Assembly: GCF_042697365.1 (NCBI RefSeq) | Contig: NZ_CP137604.1 | Direction: 5' to 3' (one strand) | Source of the DNA: Brucella pseudintermedia | Lineage (GTDB): Bacteria; Pseudomonadota; Alphaproteobacteria; Rhizobiales; Rhizobiaceae | DNA length: 64,000 nt | In this document: positions 17,444 to 27,109 of the stretch, in pieces | Layout: each line of letters opens with the position of its first letter | Position numbering within the stretch: the stretch's first letter is position 1 | Program-made: the position numbers and the translations under genes | The notes under the pieces: generated by a model | What the model was told of the DNA's origin: nothing | What the model saw: the letters and a program-made list of their open reading frames with translations, nothing else | Databases searched by the model: none

Positions 17444-17625
17444 ACCCGACTTTGCATAGCTGCTCTGCGGGTTCTGCACGTCACTCTAAATCGATTAGAC
17501 TGGCTGGGCACAAAATTGCCGCAAAGCGATTTGATCCCTCTCTTTGCCGGCTGCACGGTTTCCTATATGTTCTCAACCGCTTACGGTTGCGGCAGCAACA
17601 ACTGACGGAATGAGCAGGAGCTAAT

Positions 17626-18756
17626 TTGTCATTTTCCATTTCTGTTGAGCGCCTGATAGAGCGATGGCAGCGGGACGGCCTGATCGATGCGGAGACTGCA
17701 TCGAAACTGAACGCCGACCTTGAAAAGCGGGCTTCGGTCTTCAGTCTCGGTTCCGTTCTGGCCACCCTTGGCGGGCTGCTTCTTGGCGCAGCCGTGATCA
17801 TGCTCGTTGCCGCCAACTGGCAGGACATGCCGCGGCTTATGCGCATTGGCCTCATATTCGTTCTTATATGGGCAAGCTATCTCGGCGGTGCGTGGCGGCA
17901 AGCTCGGGGTGACAATCTGTTTCCGGCGGTATGCTATATCGTAGGCGCTGCATCCTTCGGAGCGGGGCTGGCGCTCGTGGGCCAAATGTATCATTTGTCC
18001 GGCGATATCCATTCCGCCGCAATCTACTGGTCTGTCGGCGTCCTGATTTCGGCCTTTCTTCTACGCGCCCCGGTGCTGGCTGCATTTGGGGCAGGCGTCG
18101 CCTGCTTCTATCTTTCGACATATGTATTCGACGCGTCATCTTATGATGACGTGACCTATCGCTGGATCGGGCCGCTGCTGTTGGCGTTCGGTGCTGCTGC
18201 GGCGTTGTTTACACGTTCCCGGCATGCAGCGCATCTGTGGGCCATGTTCTCCATCGGTTGGGCTTTGCTCATTTATGTCGAGCACGAGAGCAATACGGTG
18301 CTGGTGCTTATGCTGGTCGTGGGAATCGGGCTGATACTTGCTGACGGTTTTGCTCATGCGACGGTGCAAAGATTGACACGCTTCGCTCATCCGCTTGCGG
18401 CCTATGGCCTGCTTCTGGCGTTGTTGGCGCTCGTCACACTTCAACTCAACCAGATGTTCTCTTATTCAAGCGTTGGCGCAAGTCTGGATAGGGACATATT
18501 ATATAGCATCTTCATACTGGCGCTTGCGATCGGAGCGATTGCTGTAGCCGGACGCAACAATGGCGGTCTGCGCTCCATCGCCTATGCCGCATTTTCGATT
18601 CAGGTTCTCTATCTGGCTTTTGAGACGGTCGGCACCATGATCGGAACCTCCGGCTTCTTCCTGACGGCAGGCATTCTGGTCCTGCTGCTGGCTGCGTTCG
18701 TGCGGCGCATGGAGAACCGTTTCGGAAGGAAAAGCAGCGTGGAGGTACATCCATGA
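17626..18756 (+). CDS. DUF2157 multi-spanning membrane protein
   Basis: The 376 residues open with a short cytoplasmic helix region (VERLIERWQRDGLIDAETASKL) and then about ten hydrophobic segments, as in DUF2157 proteins. Function is unknown. TTG is taken as start because AGGAG lies 5 nt before it. The stop overlaps the next gene by 4 nt (ATGA), and DUF2157 genes are commonly paired with GDYXXLXY genes, so the two products may work together in the inner membrane. Confidence 0.82.
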   Translation: MSFSISVERLIERWQRDGLIDAETASKLNADLEKRASVFSLGSVLATLGGLLLGAAVIMLVAANWQDMPRLMRIGLIFVLIWASYLGGAWRQARGDNLFPAVCYIVGAASFGAGLALVGQMYHLSGDIHSAAIYWSVGVLISAFLLRAPVLAAFGAGVACFYLSTYVFDASSYDDVTYRWIGPLLLAFGAAAALFTRSRHAAHLWAMFSIGWALLIYVEHESNTVLVLMLVVGIGLILADGFAHATVQRLTRFAHPLAAYGLLLALLALVTLQLNQMFSYSSVGASLDRDILYSIFILALAIGAIAVAGRNNGGLRSIAYAAFSIQVLYLAFETVGTMIGTSGFFLTAGILVLLLAAFVRRMENRFGRKSSVEVHP

Positions 18757-19322
18757 GCAGTCGGCTCAGATGGCTCTATGTCGGTGCCGTCATAACCGCG
18801 TTGCTGCAAACCGGCATTCTTTATGCTGGCATTGAAAAACGCGCCTCGGTCTTGCGCTCGGGCGCGGAAGTGACGCTCCAGACGGAACCTTTCGACCCGC
18901 GCGACCTGATGCGTGGCGATTACGTCGTTCTTGGCTACGAAATATCAAGTCTGGCAAGAAAGGACATAGCAGGCATCCCTCCCACCGGCTCGCGCACTGT
19001 CTATGTGGCTTTGAAGCCTGATGCGGACGGTATAGCGCGGTTTTCACGCGCTTCATTCTTACCTATTTCAGAGCTTATAGCGGGCGAGGTGCAGATTCGC
19101 GGCGAAGCCGCCTATTCAATATCCGACGATCCGCAATCGAATGTTCGTCTCAATTTCGGCATCGAACGATATTATGTACCTGAAGGGCAGGGACGAGCGA
19201 TTGAAGACAGCCAGCGAGAACGGCGGATCACTGCCGTTGTTGCCGTAGACCCGAAAGGAGTGCCGGTCATCAAGGCTCTGCAGGAAGACGGGATGCAGCT
19301 TTATCAGGAGCCGCTTTATTGA
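18753..19322 (+). CDS. GDYXXLXY-motif protein
   Basis: The 189-residue protein has one N-terminal membrane segment (about 8-25) and the name-giving motif GDYVVLGY at residues 55-62, followed by a beta-rich periplasmic domain. The family has no assigned function. It is translationally coupled to the DUF2157 gene. Confidence 0.82.
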   Translation: MSSRLRWLYVGAVITALLQTGILYAGIEKRASVLRSGAEVTLQTEPFDPRDLMRGDYVVLGYEISSLARKDIAGIPPTGSRTVYVALKPDADGIARFSRASFLPISELIAGEVQIRGEAAYSISDDPQSNVRLNFGIERYYVPEGQGRAIEDSQRERRITAVVAVDPKGVPVIKALQEDGMQLYQEPLY

Positions 19323-19548
19323 TCCCGAGAACGCTCCATATTTCAAAAGGGTTGGCTGACGGCAAAGGATCGCTATATAGAGGCGGAAAAGGACAGCCGG
19401 AGCGAACCCGGTAATTCTCTACGGGGAAGGCGGCTTTTTTCCTTTGAACCGTGAAAATTGGATGATATAGAGACGCGCGCTTTCGAGGGGCGGTTCAACA
19501 TCTGAGACGAATAATGGTGCGTTCTGAGGAATGCGCTTCGGTTCAGAA

Positions 19549-19631
19549 GCGGATGTGGCGAAATTGGTAGACGCACCAGATTTAGGTTCTGGCGGGAGAC
19601 CGTGGGGGTTCGAGTCCCTCCATCCGCACCA
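19549..19631 (+). tRNA. tRNA-Leu (anticodon UAG)
   Basis: The acceptor arms GCGGATG and CATCCGC pair perfectly and the encoded CCA is at 19629-19631. The anticodon stem CCAGA/TCTGG holds the loop TTTAGGT, giving anticodon TAG (UAG). GGTTCGAGTCC is the T arm. A short variable arm is present, as expected for tRNA-Leu. Confidence 0.95.
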
Positions 19632-19719
19632 ACTGCCATAAGGCAAAAGAATTTCTCTCCCGCGACAAGGCAAGCAAGCCGGTGACGGCGGGACAATGAC
19701 AAGAAGTGAAGGTTTGAAC

Positions 19720-21153
19720 ATGCAGGTTACCGAAACGCTCAATGAAGGGCTGAAGCGCGAGATTAAAGTCGTGGTTCCGGCCAAGGATCTCGAAGCCAAG
19801 CTCTCGGAGCGGCTCGAAACTGCGCGCGGTCGCGCACGCATCAACGGCTTCCGCCCCGGCAAGGTGCCTGCAAATCATCTGCGCAAGATGTACGGCAAGT
19901 CCTTCATGGCGGAGATCGTCAACGAAATCCTCAACGATTCGTCGCGCTCGATTCTCGCTGACCGCAACGAAAAGTCAGCGACCCAGCCTGAAGTCATTAT
20001 GTCGGAAGACGAAAAAGAGGCCGAAAAGGTCCTCGACGGCAAGGCCGATTTCGTTTTCTCGCTGAACTACGAAGTTCTGCCGGCAATCGAAGTCAAGGAC
20101 TTCTCCAAGATCGCCGTTACCCGTGAAGTCGTCGATATTTCCGATGAGGAAGTCGATGAGCAGGTGAAGCGCATCGCTTCTTCGACCCGCACCTTCGAAA
20201 CCAAGAAGGGCAAGGCAGAAAACGAAGATCGCGTTACCATCGATTATCTCGGCAAGCTCGACGGCGAGCCGTTCGAAGGTGGCGCCGACAACGATGCGCA
20301 GCTCGTTCTCGGTTCCGGCCAGTTCATTCCGGGCTTCGAAGAGCAGCTCGTTGGCCTCAAGGCCGGTGACGAGAAGGTCATCAATGTTACCTTCCCGGCT
20401 GAATATGGCGCCGCTCATCTGGCTGGCAAGGAAGCTACCTTCGACATCAAGGTCAAGGAAGTTGCCAAGCCGAACGAACTCGTCCTCGATGACGAAACCG
20501 CCAAGAAGCTCGGCATTGAATCGCTTGAGCGTCTGCGTCAGGTCGTTCGCGAACAGATCGAAAGCCAGTACGGCCAGATCACCCGCCAGAAGGTAAAGCG
20601 TCAGATTCTCGACGCTCTGGATGGCGACTACCAGTTTGAAACGCCGCAGAAGCTTGTTGACGCTGAGTTCAACAACATCTGGCAGCAGATCAACTTCGAC
20701 CTGCAGCAGGCTGGCCGTACCTTCGAAGACGAAGACACAACCGAAGAAGCTGCTCGCGAAGAATACCGCAAGCTCGCTGAACGTCGCGTTCGTCTTGGCC
20801 TCGTTCTCTCCGAAATCGGCGAGAAGGCAGGCGTGGAAGTAACGGAAGAAGAACTGCAGCGCGCGGTTTACGATCAGGTTCGTCGCTATCCGGGCCAGGA
20901 AAAGGAAATCTACGAATTCCTGCGCAAGACGCCGGATGCCGTTGCCAACCTGCGCGCCCCGATCTTCGAGGAAAAGGTCGTTGACCATCTGCTCGCCAAC
21001 ATCAACGTGACCGACAAGAAGGTCTCGAAGGAAGAGCTGACGGCTGAAGACGAAGATGCAGCTTCGGAAGCAAAGCCTGCCAAGAAGGCTGCTGCGAAGA
21101 AGAAGGCCGCTCCCAAGAAGAAGGCCGACGAAGACAAGTCCGAAGAGGCTTGA
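19720..21153 (+). CDS. tig: trigger factor
   Basis: Trigger factor is the ribosome-bound chaperone and prolyl isomerase met first by nascent chains. The ribosome-binding signature GFRPGKVP is at about residues 43-50, a central FKBP-type domain (VTIDYLGKLDGEPFEGG) follows, and the C-terminal domain is helical. The protein has 477 residues with a Lys/Ala-rich tail (AKKKAAPKKKADEDK) typical of this bacterial group. The ATG at 19720 (MQVTETLNEG) is the family start, behind GAAGG. Confidence 0.96.
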   Translation: MQVTETLNEGLKREIKVVVPAKDLEAKLSERLETARGRARINGFRPGKVPANHLRKMYGKSFMAEIVNEILNDSSRSILADRNEKSATQPEVIMSEDEKEAEKVLDGKADFVFSLNYEVLPAIEVKDFSKIAVTREVVDISDEEVDEQVKRIASSTRTFETKKGKAENEDRVTIDYLGKLDGEPFEGGADNDAQLVLGSGQFIPGFEEQLVGLKAGDEKVINVTFPAEYGAAHLAGKEATFDIKVKEVAKPNELVLDDETAKKLGIESLERLRQVVREQIESQYGQITRQKVKRQILDALDGDYQFETPQKLVDAEFNNIWQQINFDLQQAGRTFEDEDTTEEAAREEYRKLAERRVRLGLVLSEIGEKAGVEVTEEELQRAVYDQVRRYPGQEKEIYEFLRKTPDAVANLRAPIFEEKVVDHLLANINVTDKKVSKEELTAEDEDAASEAKPAKKAAAKKKAAPKKKADEDKSEEA

Positions 21154-21180
21154 TCTTTTCTGTCTGGTGAATTTGGAACT

Positions 21181-21208
21181 GGCCGCGCCTTGCGCGGCCT
21201 TTTCCGTT
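21181..21208 (+). terminator. Rho-independent terminator after tig
   Basis: GGCCGCGC (21181-21188) pairs with GCGCGGCC (21192-21199) around a 3-base loop, and TTTTCCGTTT follows. Confidence 0.8.
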
Positions 21209-21311
21209 TCGACACGCGGATAAATGGCTGAAAAGCTTGCATCCACAGGGGCTTTGCTCTAGCCAGTAGTCAATCCGTTTTTCAGCTCAATCAAGATATT
21301 CGCGAGCCAGC

Positions 21312-22814
21312 ATGTCCATTATTGATACGCGCACGCCAGAACCGAAACGCTTCATTTCCGGCGCCACGGGCGACTGGGAAGTCGTCATCGGCATGGAAGT
21401 CCATGCGCAGGTCACGTCAGAATCGAAGCTGTTTTCCGGCGCCTCCACTTCGTTCGGGGCAGAGCCAAACTCGAACGTTTCCCTCGTTGATGCGGCCATG
21501 CCAGGCATGTTGCCGGTCATCAATCTGGAATGCGTCAAGCAAGCGGTTCGTACGGGCATTGGGCTCAATGCGCAGATCAATCTGAAGTCGGTTTTCGACC
21601 GCAAGAACTATTTCTATCCCGATCTGCCGCAGGGCTATCAGATTTCGCAGTTCAAGCAGCCCATCGTCGGTGAAGGCAAGATCATGATTTCGGTCGGCCC
21701 GGACAATAAGGGCCAGTTCGAAGACGTGGAAATCGGCATCGAACGCCTGCATCTGGAGCAGGACGCGGGCAAGTCCATGCACGACCAGCATCCGACGATG
21801 TCCTATGTCGACCTGAACCGTTCCGGCGTCGCCTTGATGGAAATCGTCTCCAAGCCGGACCTGCGCTCCTCCGACGAGGCGCGCGCCTATCTGACCAAGC
21901 TGCGCACGATTGTCCGTTATCTTGGCACCTGCGACGGCAATATGGACGAAGGTTCGATGCGCGCCGACGTGAACGTTTCGGTCCGTCGCCCCGGCGGCGA
22001 GTTCGGCACGCGCTGCGAAATCAAGAACGTCAACTCGATCCGTTTCGTCGGTCAGGCTATCGAATATGAAGCGCGCCGCCAGATTGCGATTCTTGAGGAT
22101 GGCGGTTCCATCGATCAGGAGACGCGCCTGTTCGATCCGGTGAAGGGCGAAACACGTTCGATGCGCTCCAAGGAAGAAGCGCATGACTATCGTTATTTCC
22201 CTGACCCGGATCTTTTGCCGCTCGAATTCGATCAGGCATTTGTGGATGCTCTGGCCGCAGAACTGCCGGAATTGCCGGACGTCAAGAAGCAGCGTCTCGT
22301 GGAAACGCAGGGCATTTCCGTTTACGACGCCTCCATCCTTGTGACCGAGAAGGCAATTGCCGACTACTATGAAGCCGTTGCTGCCGGTCGCGACGGCAAG
22401 GCCGCGGCAAACTGGGTCATCAACGACCTTCTTGGTGCGCTGAACAAGGCAGGCAAGGATATAGAGGAATCGCCGGTCACCCCCGATCAGCTTGGCGCGA
22501 TCATCGATCTCATCAAGGAAGGCACGATTTCCGGCAAGATCGCAAAGGACCTCTTCGAAATCGTCTGGAATGAAGGCGGAGACCCGAAGAAGCTCGTTGA
22601 AGAACGCGGCATGAAGCAGGTCACGGATACCGGCGCGATCGAGAAGGCCGTGGACGACGTTATCGCCGCCAACCCGGAAAAGGTCGAACAGGCGAAAGCC
22701 AAGCCGACACTGGCTGGCTGGTTCGTCGGTCAGGTCATGAAGGCAACGGGCGGCAAGGCCAACCCGCAGTCTGTGAATGAACTTGTCAAGGCCAAGCTCG
22801 GGATTGAAGAGTAA
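21312..22814 (+). CDS. gatB: aspartyl/glutamyl-tRNA amidotransferase subunit B
   Basis: GatB is the tRNA-binding and kinase subunit of GatCAB, which converts Glu-tRNA-Gln (and Asp-tRNA-Asn) to the amidated form. The signatures WEVVIGMEVHAQ and FYPDLPQGYQISQ are present, and the C-terminal GatB/YqeY helical domain ends in KAKLGIEE. At 500 residues it is full length. gatC and gatA are not in the window. The stop shares one base with the next gene (TAATG). Confidence 0.95.
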   Translation: MSIIDTRTPEPKRFISGATGDWEVVIGMEVHAQVTSESKLFSGASTSFGAEPNSNVSLVDAAMPGMLPVINLECVKQAVRTGIGLNAQINLKSVFDRKNYFYPDLPQGYQISQFKQPIVGEGKIMISVGPDNKGQFEDVEIGIERLHLEQDAGKSMHDQHPTMSYVDLNRSGVALMEIVSKPDLRSSDEARAYLTKLRTIVRYLGTCDGNMDEGSMRADVNVSVRRPGGEFGTRCEIKNVNSIRFVGQAIEYEARRQIAILEDGGSIDQETRLFDPVKGETRSMRSKEEAHDYRYFPDPDLLPLEFDQAFVDALAAELPELPDVKKQRLVETQGISVYDASILVTEKAIADYYEAVAAGRDGKAAANWVINDLLGALNKAGKDIEESPVTPDQLGAIIDLIKEGTISGKIAKDLFEIVWNEGGDPKKLVEERGMKQVTDTGAIEKAVDDVIAANPEKVEQAKAKPTLAGWFVGQVMKATGGKANPQSVNELVKAKLGIEE

Positions 22815-23317
22815 TGTGGGTCAGAAGCGCGACAGAAGCCGATCTCAAGGCAGTGCATGAACTGCTCGTATCGACCTGGCACGCGACCTTCGATGACCTC
22901 CTCGGGCGGGAAATGGTGAATGCCGTTACCGCCCAGTGGCACAGCATCGCCGTGCTGAAGGCCAATCTGAAGAAGCCTTACTCGGAGTTCATCATTGCCG
23001 ATAATGGCAGTGGGGGCATCGACGGAATGGCTTTTGCCAGCCAGTCCGAAGAAGGCAAGGCTTCGCTACATCAGCTCTATGTCCGGCCCGATGCGCAGGT
23101 TCAGGGCATCGGGACGATGCTTCTCGCTGAAATCGAGATGGCTTTTCCCGGTGTCCGGACGATGAAGCTCGAAGTGATCGAGAGAAACACCAAGGCGGTG
23201 AATTTCTATGAGCGCAAGGGCTACAGCAAGGTCGGCCGTAATGAGGATTGGGGCGATCCCAATTGCAAGGAGCCGGTGCTGGTCATGGAAAAGTCGCTGG
23301 AAGGCTGGAATATGTAG
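22814..23317 (+). CDS. GNAT family N-acetyltransferase
   Basis: The 167-residue protein has the acetyl-CoA-binding block VQGIGTMLLAEIE and the C-terminal NTKAVNFYERKGYSKVG strand-helix typical of GNAT enzymes. The substrate cannot be deduced. It is joined to gatB by TAATG, so it is probably translated from the same message; this may be only a positional association. Confidence 0.88.
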   Translation: MWVRSATEADLKAVHELLVSTWHATFDDLLGREMVNAVTAQWHSIAVLKANLKKPYSEFIIADNGSGGIDGMAFASQSEEGKASLHQLYVRPDAQVQGIGTMLLAEIEMAFPGVRTMKLEVIERNTKAVNFYERKGYSKVGRNEDWGDPNCKEPVLVMEKSLEGWNM

Positions 23318-23362
23318 ACCCCAAAGTGGAGACCGGTTTGGGGATCAAGACATGCGAGAATA
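23316..23362. repeat. intergenic palindromic repeat, copy 2
   Basis: CCCCAAA (23319-23325) pairs with TTTGGGG (23337-23343) around GTGGAGACCGG, followed by AAGACATGCG. The layout matches the element between tatA and tatB, with compensating changes in the arms. It begins at the stop codon of the GNAT gene. Confidence 0.7.
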
Positions 23363-23503
23363 TAAAAGCCCGAAGCGCGTAGCGCTCTTCATACTCTTGT
23401 GACAGCGGCAACTTGACCCTTGCCATGGCCGGGCGATAGGGTCATAAGCAAGAAAACCCGGTGGTTCTGATCACCTGTGGCAATGATGGATCTGGAATAG
23501 GTC

Positions 23504-23914
23504 ATGAAGAAATTTATCACGCAAGTTTTCACCTGGTGGAACGGCCAGACGCTCGGCACACGGTTTCATACGTGGCGCAAGGGCGAGCGCGTCGGTGAGG
23601 ACGAGTTCGGCAATATCTATTACCAGGGCGGCAAGGATTCCGAGGGCCGTACGCGTCGCTGGGTGATCTTCAATGGCTATGCGGAAGCAAGCGCTATTCC
23701 TCCCGGCTGGCACGGCTGGATACATCATCGCGTCGATACGCCGCCCTCCAAGGAAGACTATCGTCCGCGCGAATGGCAGAAGCCGCATCTGCAGAACCTG
23801 ACCGGTTCCCCGCTGGCTTATCGCCCGAAGGGCGCCATTGCCCGTCCCGGCTCGGAGCCTGCGGAACGTCCGCGTGTGACCGGTGAATACGATGCCTGGA
23901 CGCCGGGCAACTGA
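23504..23914 (+). CDS. NADH:ubiquinone oxidoreductase subunit NDUFA12 family protein
   Basis: The 136 residues show the family pattern WWNGQTLGTRFHTWRKGERVGEDEFGN and the RRWVIFNGYAEASAIPPGWHGWIHH core. This is an accessory subunit of complex I found in mitochondria and alphaproteobacteria, and lies on the matrix/cytoplasmic side. The gene is away from the nuo operon, as is usual in Rhizobiales. A terminator-like hairpin follows. Confidence 0.93.
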   Translation: MKKFITQVFTWWNGQTLGTRFHTWRKGERVGEDEFGNIYYQGGKDSEGRTRRWVIFNGYAEASAIPPGWHGWIHHRVDTPPSKEDYRPREWQKPHLQNLTGSPLAYRPKGAIARPGSEPAERPRVTGEYDAWTPGN

Positions 23915-23934
23915 TATTCTGTTTCGGTCTTCGA

Positions 23935-23963
23935 CCGGCGCGTTAATCCGCGCCGGATTTCTT
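23935..23963 (+). terminator. terminator after the NDUFA12 gene
   Basis: CCGGCGCG (23935-23942) pairs with CGCGCCGG (23949-23956) around a 6-base loop, and ATTTCTT follows. Confidence 0.65.
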
Positions 23964-24107
23964 ATGTCCGCCTTTTGATGCTATCGCAAAAGGCTTGAGG
24001 ATAGAAGGTTCGCTTCATGCCCGCGGCTACATTGCGGCTTGCGGGAGGGCAACGAATCGTCACAATTCTTGCTTAGGAATTGTTCCAGCTCAATTTAACC
24101 CTTTTGG

Positions 24108-24569
24108 ATGCGGATCTCCGTTTTGACGAAGCAAACTCCCGGCAACGGAAAAAACTCGATCAAAAGGGCTGTTCAGCTTGCCCTGTTCTCGCTCGTGGCC
24201 ACTGCCAGTTGCTTTGAGGCTGCGATGGCCGAACGCATTACCAATCCGGTTGCGGAGTTCTCCGGCCTCGACAAAATCACAGGCCGCATCACGACGTTTG
24301 ACGTCTACATCAATGAGACTGTTCAGTTCGGCGCTCTTCAGGTGACGCCGAAAGTCTGTTATTCCCGCACGGAGAATGAAGCGCCACGCACCGACGGCTT
24401 CGTTCAGGTCGATGAAATTACGCTGGATCGGAAGATACGCCGTATTTTCACCGGCTGGATGTTTGCCGATAGTCCCGGCCTCAATGCGGTCGAACACCCG
24501 ATTTATGACGTTTGGCTGAAAGACTGCAAGCAGAAGTCGGAAGTGCCTCCGCCGGATCAGCGCAAATAA
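24108..24569 (+). CDS. DUF2155 secreted protein
   Basis: The 153-residue protein has a basic start and a hydrophobic stretch (AVQLALFSLVATASCFEAAMA) that looks like a cleaved signal peptide ending at AMA-ER. The mature part carries the DUF2155 blocks LDKITGRITTFDVYINE and GWMFADSPGLNAVEHPIYDVWL with two Cys that could form a disulfide. The family is alphaproteobacterial and without known function. In related genomes it lies near aat and accC, as here. Confidence 0.85.
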   Translation: MRISVLTKQTPGNGKNSIKRAVQLALFSLVATASCFEAAMAERITNPVAEFSGLDKITGRITTFDVYINETVQFGALQVTPKVCYSRTENEAPRTDGFVQVDEITLDRKIRRIFTGWMFADSPGLNAVEHPIYDVWLKDCKQKSEVPPPDQRK

Positions 24570-24620
24570 ACTCCGCCTTTTGTTTACGCATCATCCTCGG
24601 CAAGCTGCGGGACGCATACT

Positions 24621-25235
24621 CTAAAAACGCGCGATTCCGTCGAGCGCAGTTTCCAGCAATTTCTCGTATTTTTTTCTTGGAACTTCCACGGCGCCGAATC
24701 TCTCAAGATGGGGCGTGGTGAACTGTGTGTCGAGAAGAACGAAGCCGCGGCTGACCAGATGCTGGACCAGATAGGCGAGGCAGACTTTTGATGCGTCACG
24801 CTTGCGCGTGAACATGCTCTCGCCAAAAAAGGCACGTCCGAGCGTTACCCCATAAAGCCCGCCGACAAGCTTGCCCTCATGCCACGCTTCCACTGTATGG
24901 CAATGTCCGATTTCAAACAGTTTTTTGTAAGCCTCGCGGATTGGCCCATTAATCCACGTGCGCGCGCGTTCGCCGGTGCCGCTGGCGCACCCGTCGATCA
25001 CGCCATCAAAATCACTATCGAGCTTTATGTCGAAAATGCCCTGGCGGATCGTTTTCCGCAGGCTTTTGGGAAGGTGGAAGCCATCAAGCGGGATTATGCC
25101 GCGCTTCTCGGGACGAACCCAGAAGACTTCCGGATCGTCGGCTTCTTCGGCCATGGGAAATATTCCCGTGGCATAGGCCCGCAGGAGCAACTCCGGTTCG
25201 ATTGAATAGTCGTCCGGGGACACTCCTGCGGTCAC
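24621..25235 (-). CDS. aat: leucyl/phenylalanyl-tRNA--protein transferase
   Basis: Aat adds Leu or Phe to the N-terminus of proteins that begin with Lys or Arg, marking them for ClpS/ClpAP degradation (N-end rule). The family blocks LLLRAYATGIFPMAEE, SRGFVLLDTQF and the GGLYGVTLGRAFFGESMF core are present in 204 residues. GTG at 25235 is the start, 5 nt after the accC stop, so it is the last gene of the aroQ-accB-accC-aat group. Confidence 0.94.
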   Translation of the reverse strand: MTAGVSPDDYSIEPELLLRAYATGIFPMAEEADDPEVFWVRPEKRGIIPLDGFHLPKSLRKTIRQGIFDIKLDSDFDGVIDGCASGTGERARTWINGPIREAYKKLFEIGHCHTVEAWHEGKLVGGLYGVTLGRAFFGESMFTRKRDASKVCLAYLVQHLVSRGFVLLDTQFTTPHLERFGAVEVPRKKYEKLLETALDGIARF

Positions 25236-25240
25236 TTTCG

Positions 25241-26599
25241 TCAGGCGCTTTCGCTTTTGGTTTTCGTGGCCAGATATTTTTCCAGCCAGTGAATGTCGTA
25301 GTCGCCGTTGGCAATATCCTGATTGGCGATCAGGTCCTGGAAGAGAGGCAGGGTGGTTTTCACGCCATCAACAACGAACTCGTCCAGCGCGCGGCGCAGA
25401 CGCATCATGCATTCGACGCGGTTGCGACCATGCACGATGAGCTTGCCGATAAGGCTGTCGTAATAGGGCGGAATGCGATAGCCGGAATAGACGCCCGAAT
25501 CCACGCGGATGCCGAGGCCGCCCGGCGTGTGATAATGGGTGATCAGGCCCGGCGAGGGCGCGAATGTCAGCGGATCTTCGGCGTTGATACGGCATTCGAT
25601 TGCATGGCCGGAGAAGCGGATATCCTTCTGCTTCACCGACAGGCCGAGGCCGGCCGCAACGCGAATCTGTTCGTGAACGAGATCGATGCCGGTGATGGCT
25701 TCGGTGATCGGATGTTCCACCTGGAGACGCGTGTTCATTTCAATGAAATAGAATTCGCCGTCTTCATAAAGGAACTCGATCGTTCCCGCACCGCGATAGC
25801 CCAGTTCCGCACAGGCATTGGCGCAGACCATGCCGATCTTGTCGCGTGCCTCGGCATTGAGCGCCGGTGAATTGGCTTCTTCCCATACCTTCTGGTGGCG
25901 GCGCTGCAACGAGCAATCGCGTTCACCCAGATGAATGGCGTTGCCAGCACCATCGCCCATGATCTGAACTTCGATGTGACGCGGCTTTTCGAGATATTTC
26001 TCGATATAGACCGCGTCATCGCCAAAGGCTGCGCCAGCTTCCGAGCGAGCGGTTGCAAGAGCGATGGAAAGATCTTCCTCGCTGCGGGCAACCTTCATGC
26101 CGCGTCCGCCGCCACCGGCTGAAGCCTTGATGATGACCGGATAGCCGATTTCCTTGGCGATGCGGGCAGCTTCCACATCGTCTGTCACACCGCCGTCAGA
26201 ACCCGGAACGACCGGAATGCCGAGGCGCTTTGCGGTGCGCTTGGCTTCGATCTTGTCGCCCATGATACGGATATGCGAAGCGGTGGGGCCGATGAAGGTG
26301 ATGCCGTGCGCTTCAAGGATTTCCGCAAACTTGGCGTTCTCCGACAGGAAACCGTAGCCCGGATGGATGGCGTCGGCGCCGGTGATCTCGCAGGCAGCAA
26401 CAATCTGATGGATGTTCAGATAGCTGTCGCGCGACGGCGGCGGGCCGATGCAAACACTTTCATCTGCCAGGCGCACATGCATCGCATCGGCATCTGCCGT
26501 GGAATGGACGGCGACGGTCTTGATGCCCAGTTCCTTACAAGCCCTGAGCACGCGAAGAGCGATTTCGCCACGATTGGCTATGAGTATCTTTTGAAACAT
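25241..26599 (-). CDS. accC: acetyl-CoA carboxylase, biotin carboxylase subunit
   Basis: AccC carboxylates biotin on AccB in the first step of fatty-acid synthesis. The 452-residue protein begins MFQKILIANRGEIALR and has the ATP-grasp glycine loop (SAGGGGRGMK) and the FIEMNTRLQVEHPITEA active-site block. The frame extends to 26638, but the family start is at 26599. It lies 44 nt downstream of accB. Confidence 0.96.
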   Translation of the reverse strand: MFQKILIANRGEIALRVLRACKELGIKTVAVHSTADADAMHVRLADESVCIGPPPSRDSYLNIHQIVAACEITGADAIHPGYGFLSENAKFAEILEAHGITFIGPTASHIRIMGDKIEAKRTAKRLGIPVVPGSDGGVTDDVEAARIAKEIGYPVIIKASAGGGGRGMKVARSEEDLSIALATARSEAGAAFGDDAVYIEKYLEKPRHIEVQIMGDGAGNAIHLGERDCSLQRRHQKVWEEANSPALNAEARDKIGMVCANACAELGYRGAGTIEFLYEDGEFYFIEMNTRLQVEHPITEAITGIDLVHEQIRVAAGLGLSVKQKDIRFSGHAIECRINAEDPLTFAPSPGLITHYHTPGGLGIRVDSGVYSGYRIPPYYDSLIGKLIVHGRNRVECMMRLRRALDEFVVDGVKTTLPLFQDLIANQDIANGDYDIHWLEKYLATKTKSESA

Positions 26600-26643
26600 T
26601 GCGCTTTGCTGCCCGTTCATTGAATAAGCCGTAATCAACTATC

Positions 26644-27108
26644 TTATTCGATTACGACGAGCGGCTCACCGAATTCCACCGGCTGAGCGTCTTCGACGAG
26701 GATGGCCTTTACGGTGCCGGCGCGCGGGGCCGGAATCTGGTTCATCGTCTTCATGGCTTCGATGATGAGCAGGGTCTGGCCTTCCTTTACCTGCGCGCCA
26801 ACCTCGATGAAGTTGCGAGCGCCGGGAGCCGGAGCGAGATAGGCGGTGCCAACCATCGGCGACGGAACGGCATTCTTCGACAGATCAGCCTTTGCCGGTT
26901 CGGCGGCGGCTGCAACCGGCGCAGGAGCGGCTGCAACTGGAGCTGCGGCAGGCACAACGGTCGCTGCGGCCTGAACCGTAACCTTGCGCGAAACGCGGAT
27001 ACGCAGGTCGCCGTGCTCGACTTCGATGTCGGTCAGGTCGGTTTCATTGAGAATATCCGCCAGGTCGCGGATCGTTTCCTTGTCGATGACGGAATTTTTG
27101 CTGGACAT
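26644..27108 (-). CDS. accB: acetyl-CoA carboxylase biotin carboxyl carrier protein
   Basis: The 154-residue carrier has an N-terminal helical part, a Pro/Ala-rich linker (about 44-78) and a C-terminal biotinyl domain with the attachment Lys120 in EAMKTMN. The motif has Thr after Lys where many bacteria have Met. AAAGGGG lies upstream of the ATG. It starts 1 nt after the aroQ stop (TGATATG), so coupling with aroQ is likely. Confidence 0.96.
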   Translation of the reverse strand: MSSKNSVIDKETIRDLADILNETDLTDIEVEHGDLRIRVSRKVTVQAAATVVPAAAPVAAAPAPVAAAAEPAKADLSKNAVPSPMVGTAYLAPAPGARNFIEVGAQVKEGQTLLIIEAMKTMNQIPAPRAGTVKAILVEDAQPVEFGEPLVVIE

Positions 27109-27109
27109 A

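Noticed and set aside
19975..21246. Minus-strand open frame of 423 codons opposite tig
   Set aside because: Antisense shadow of trigger factor.
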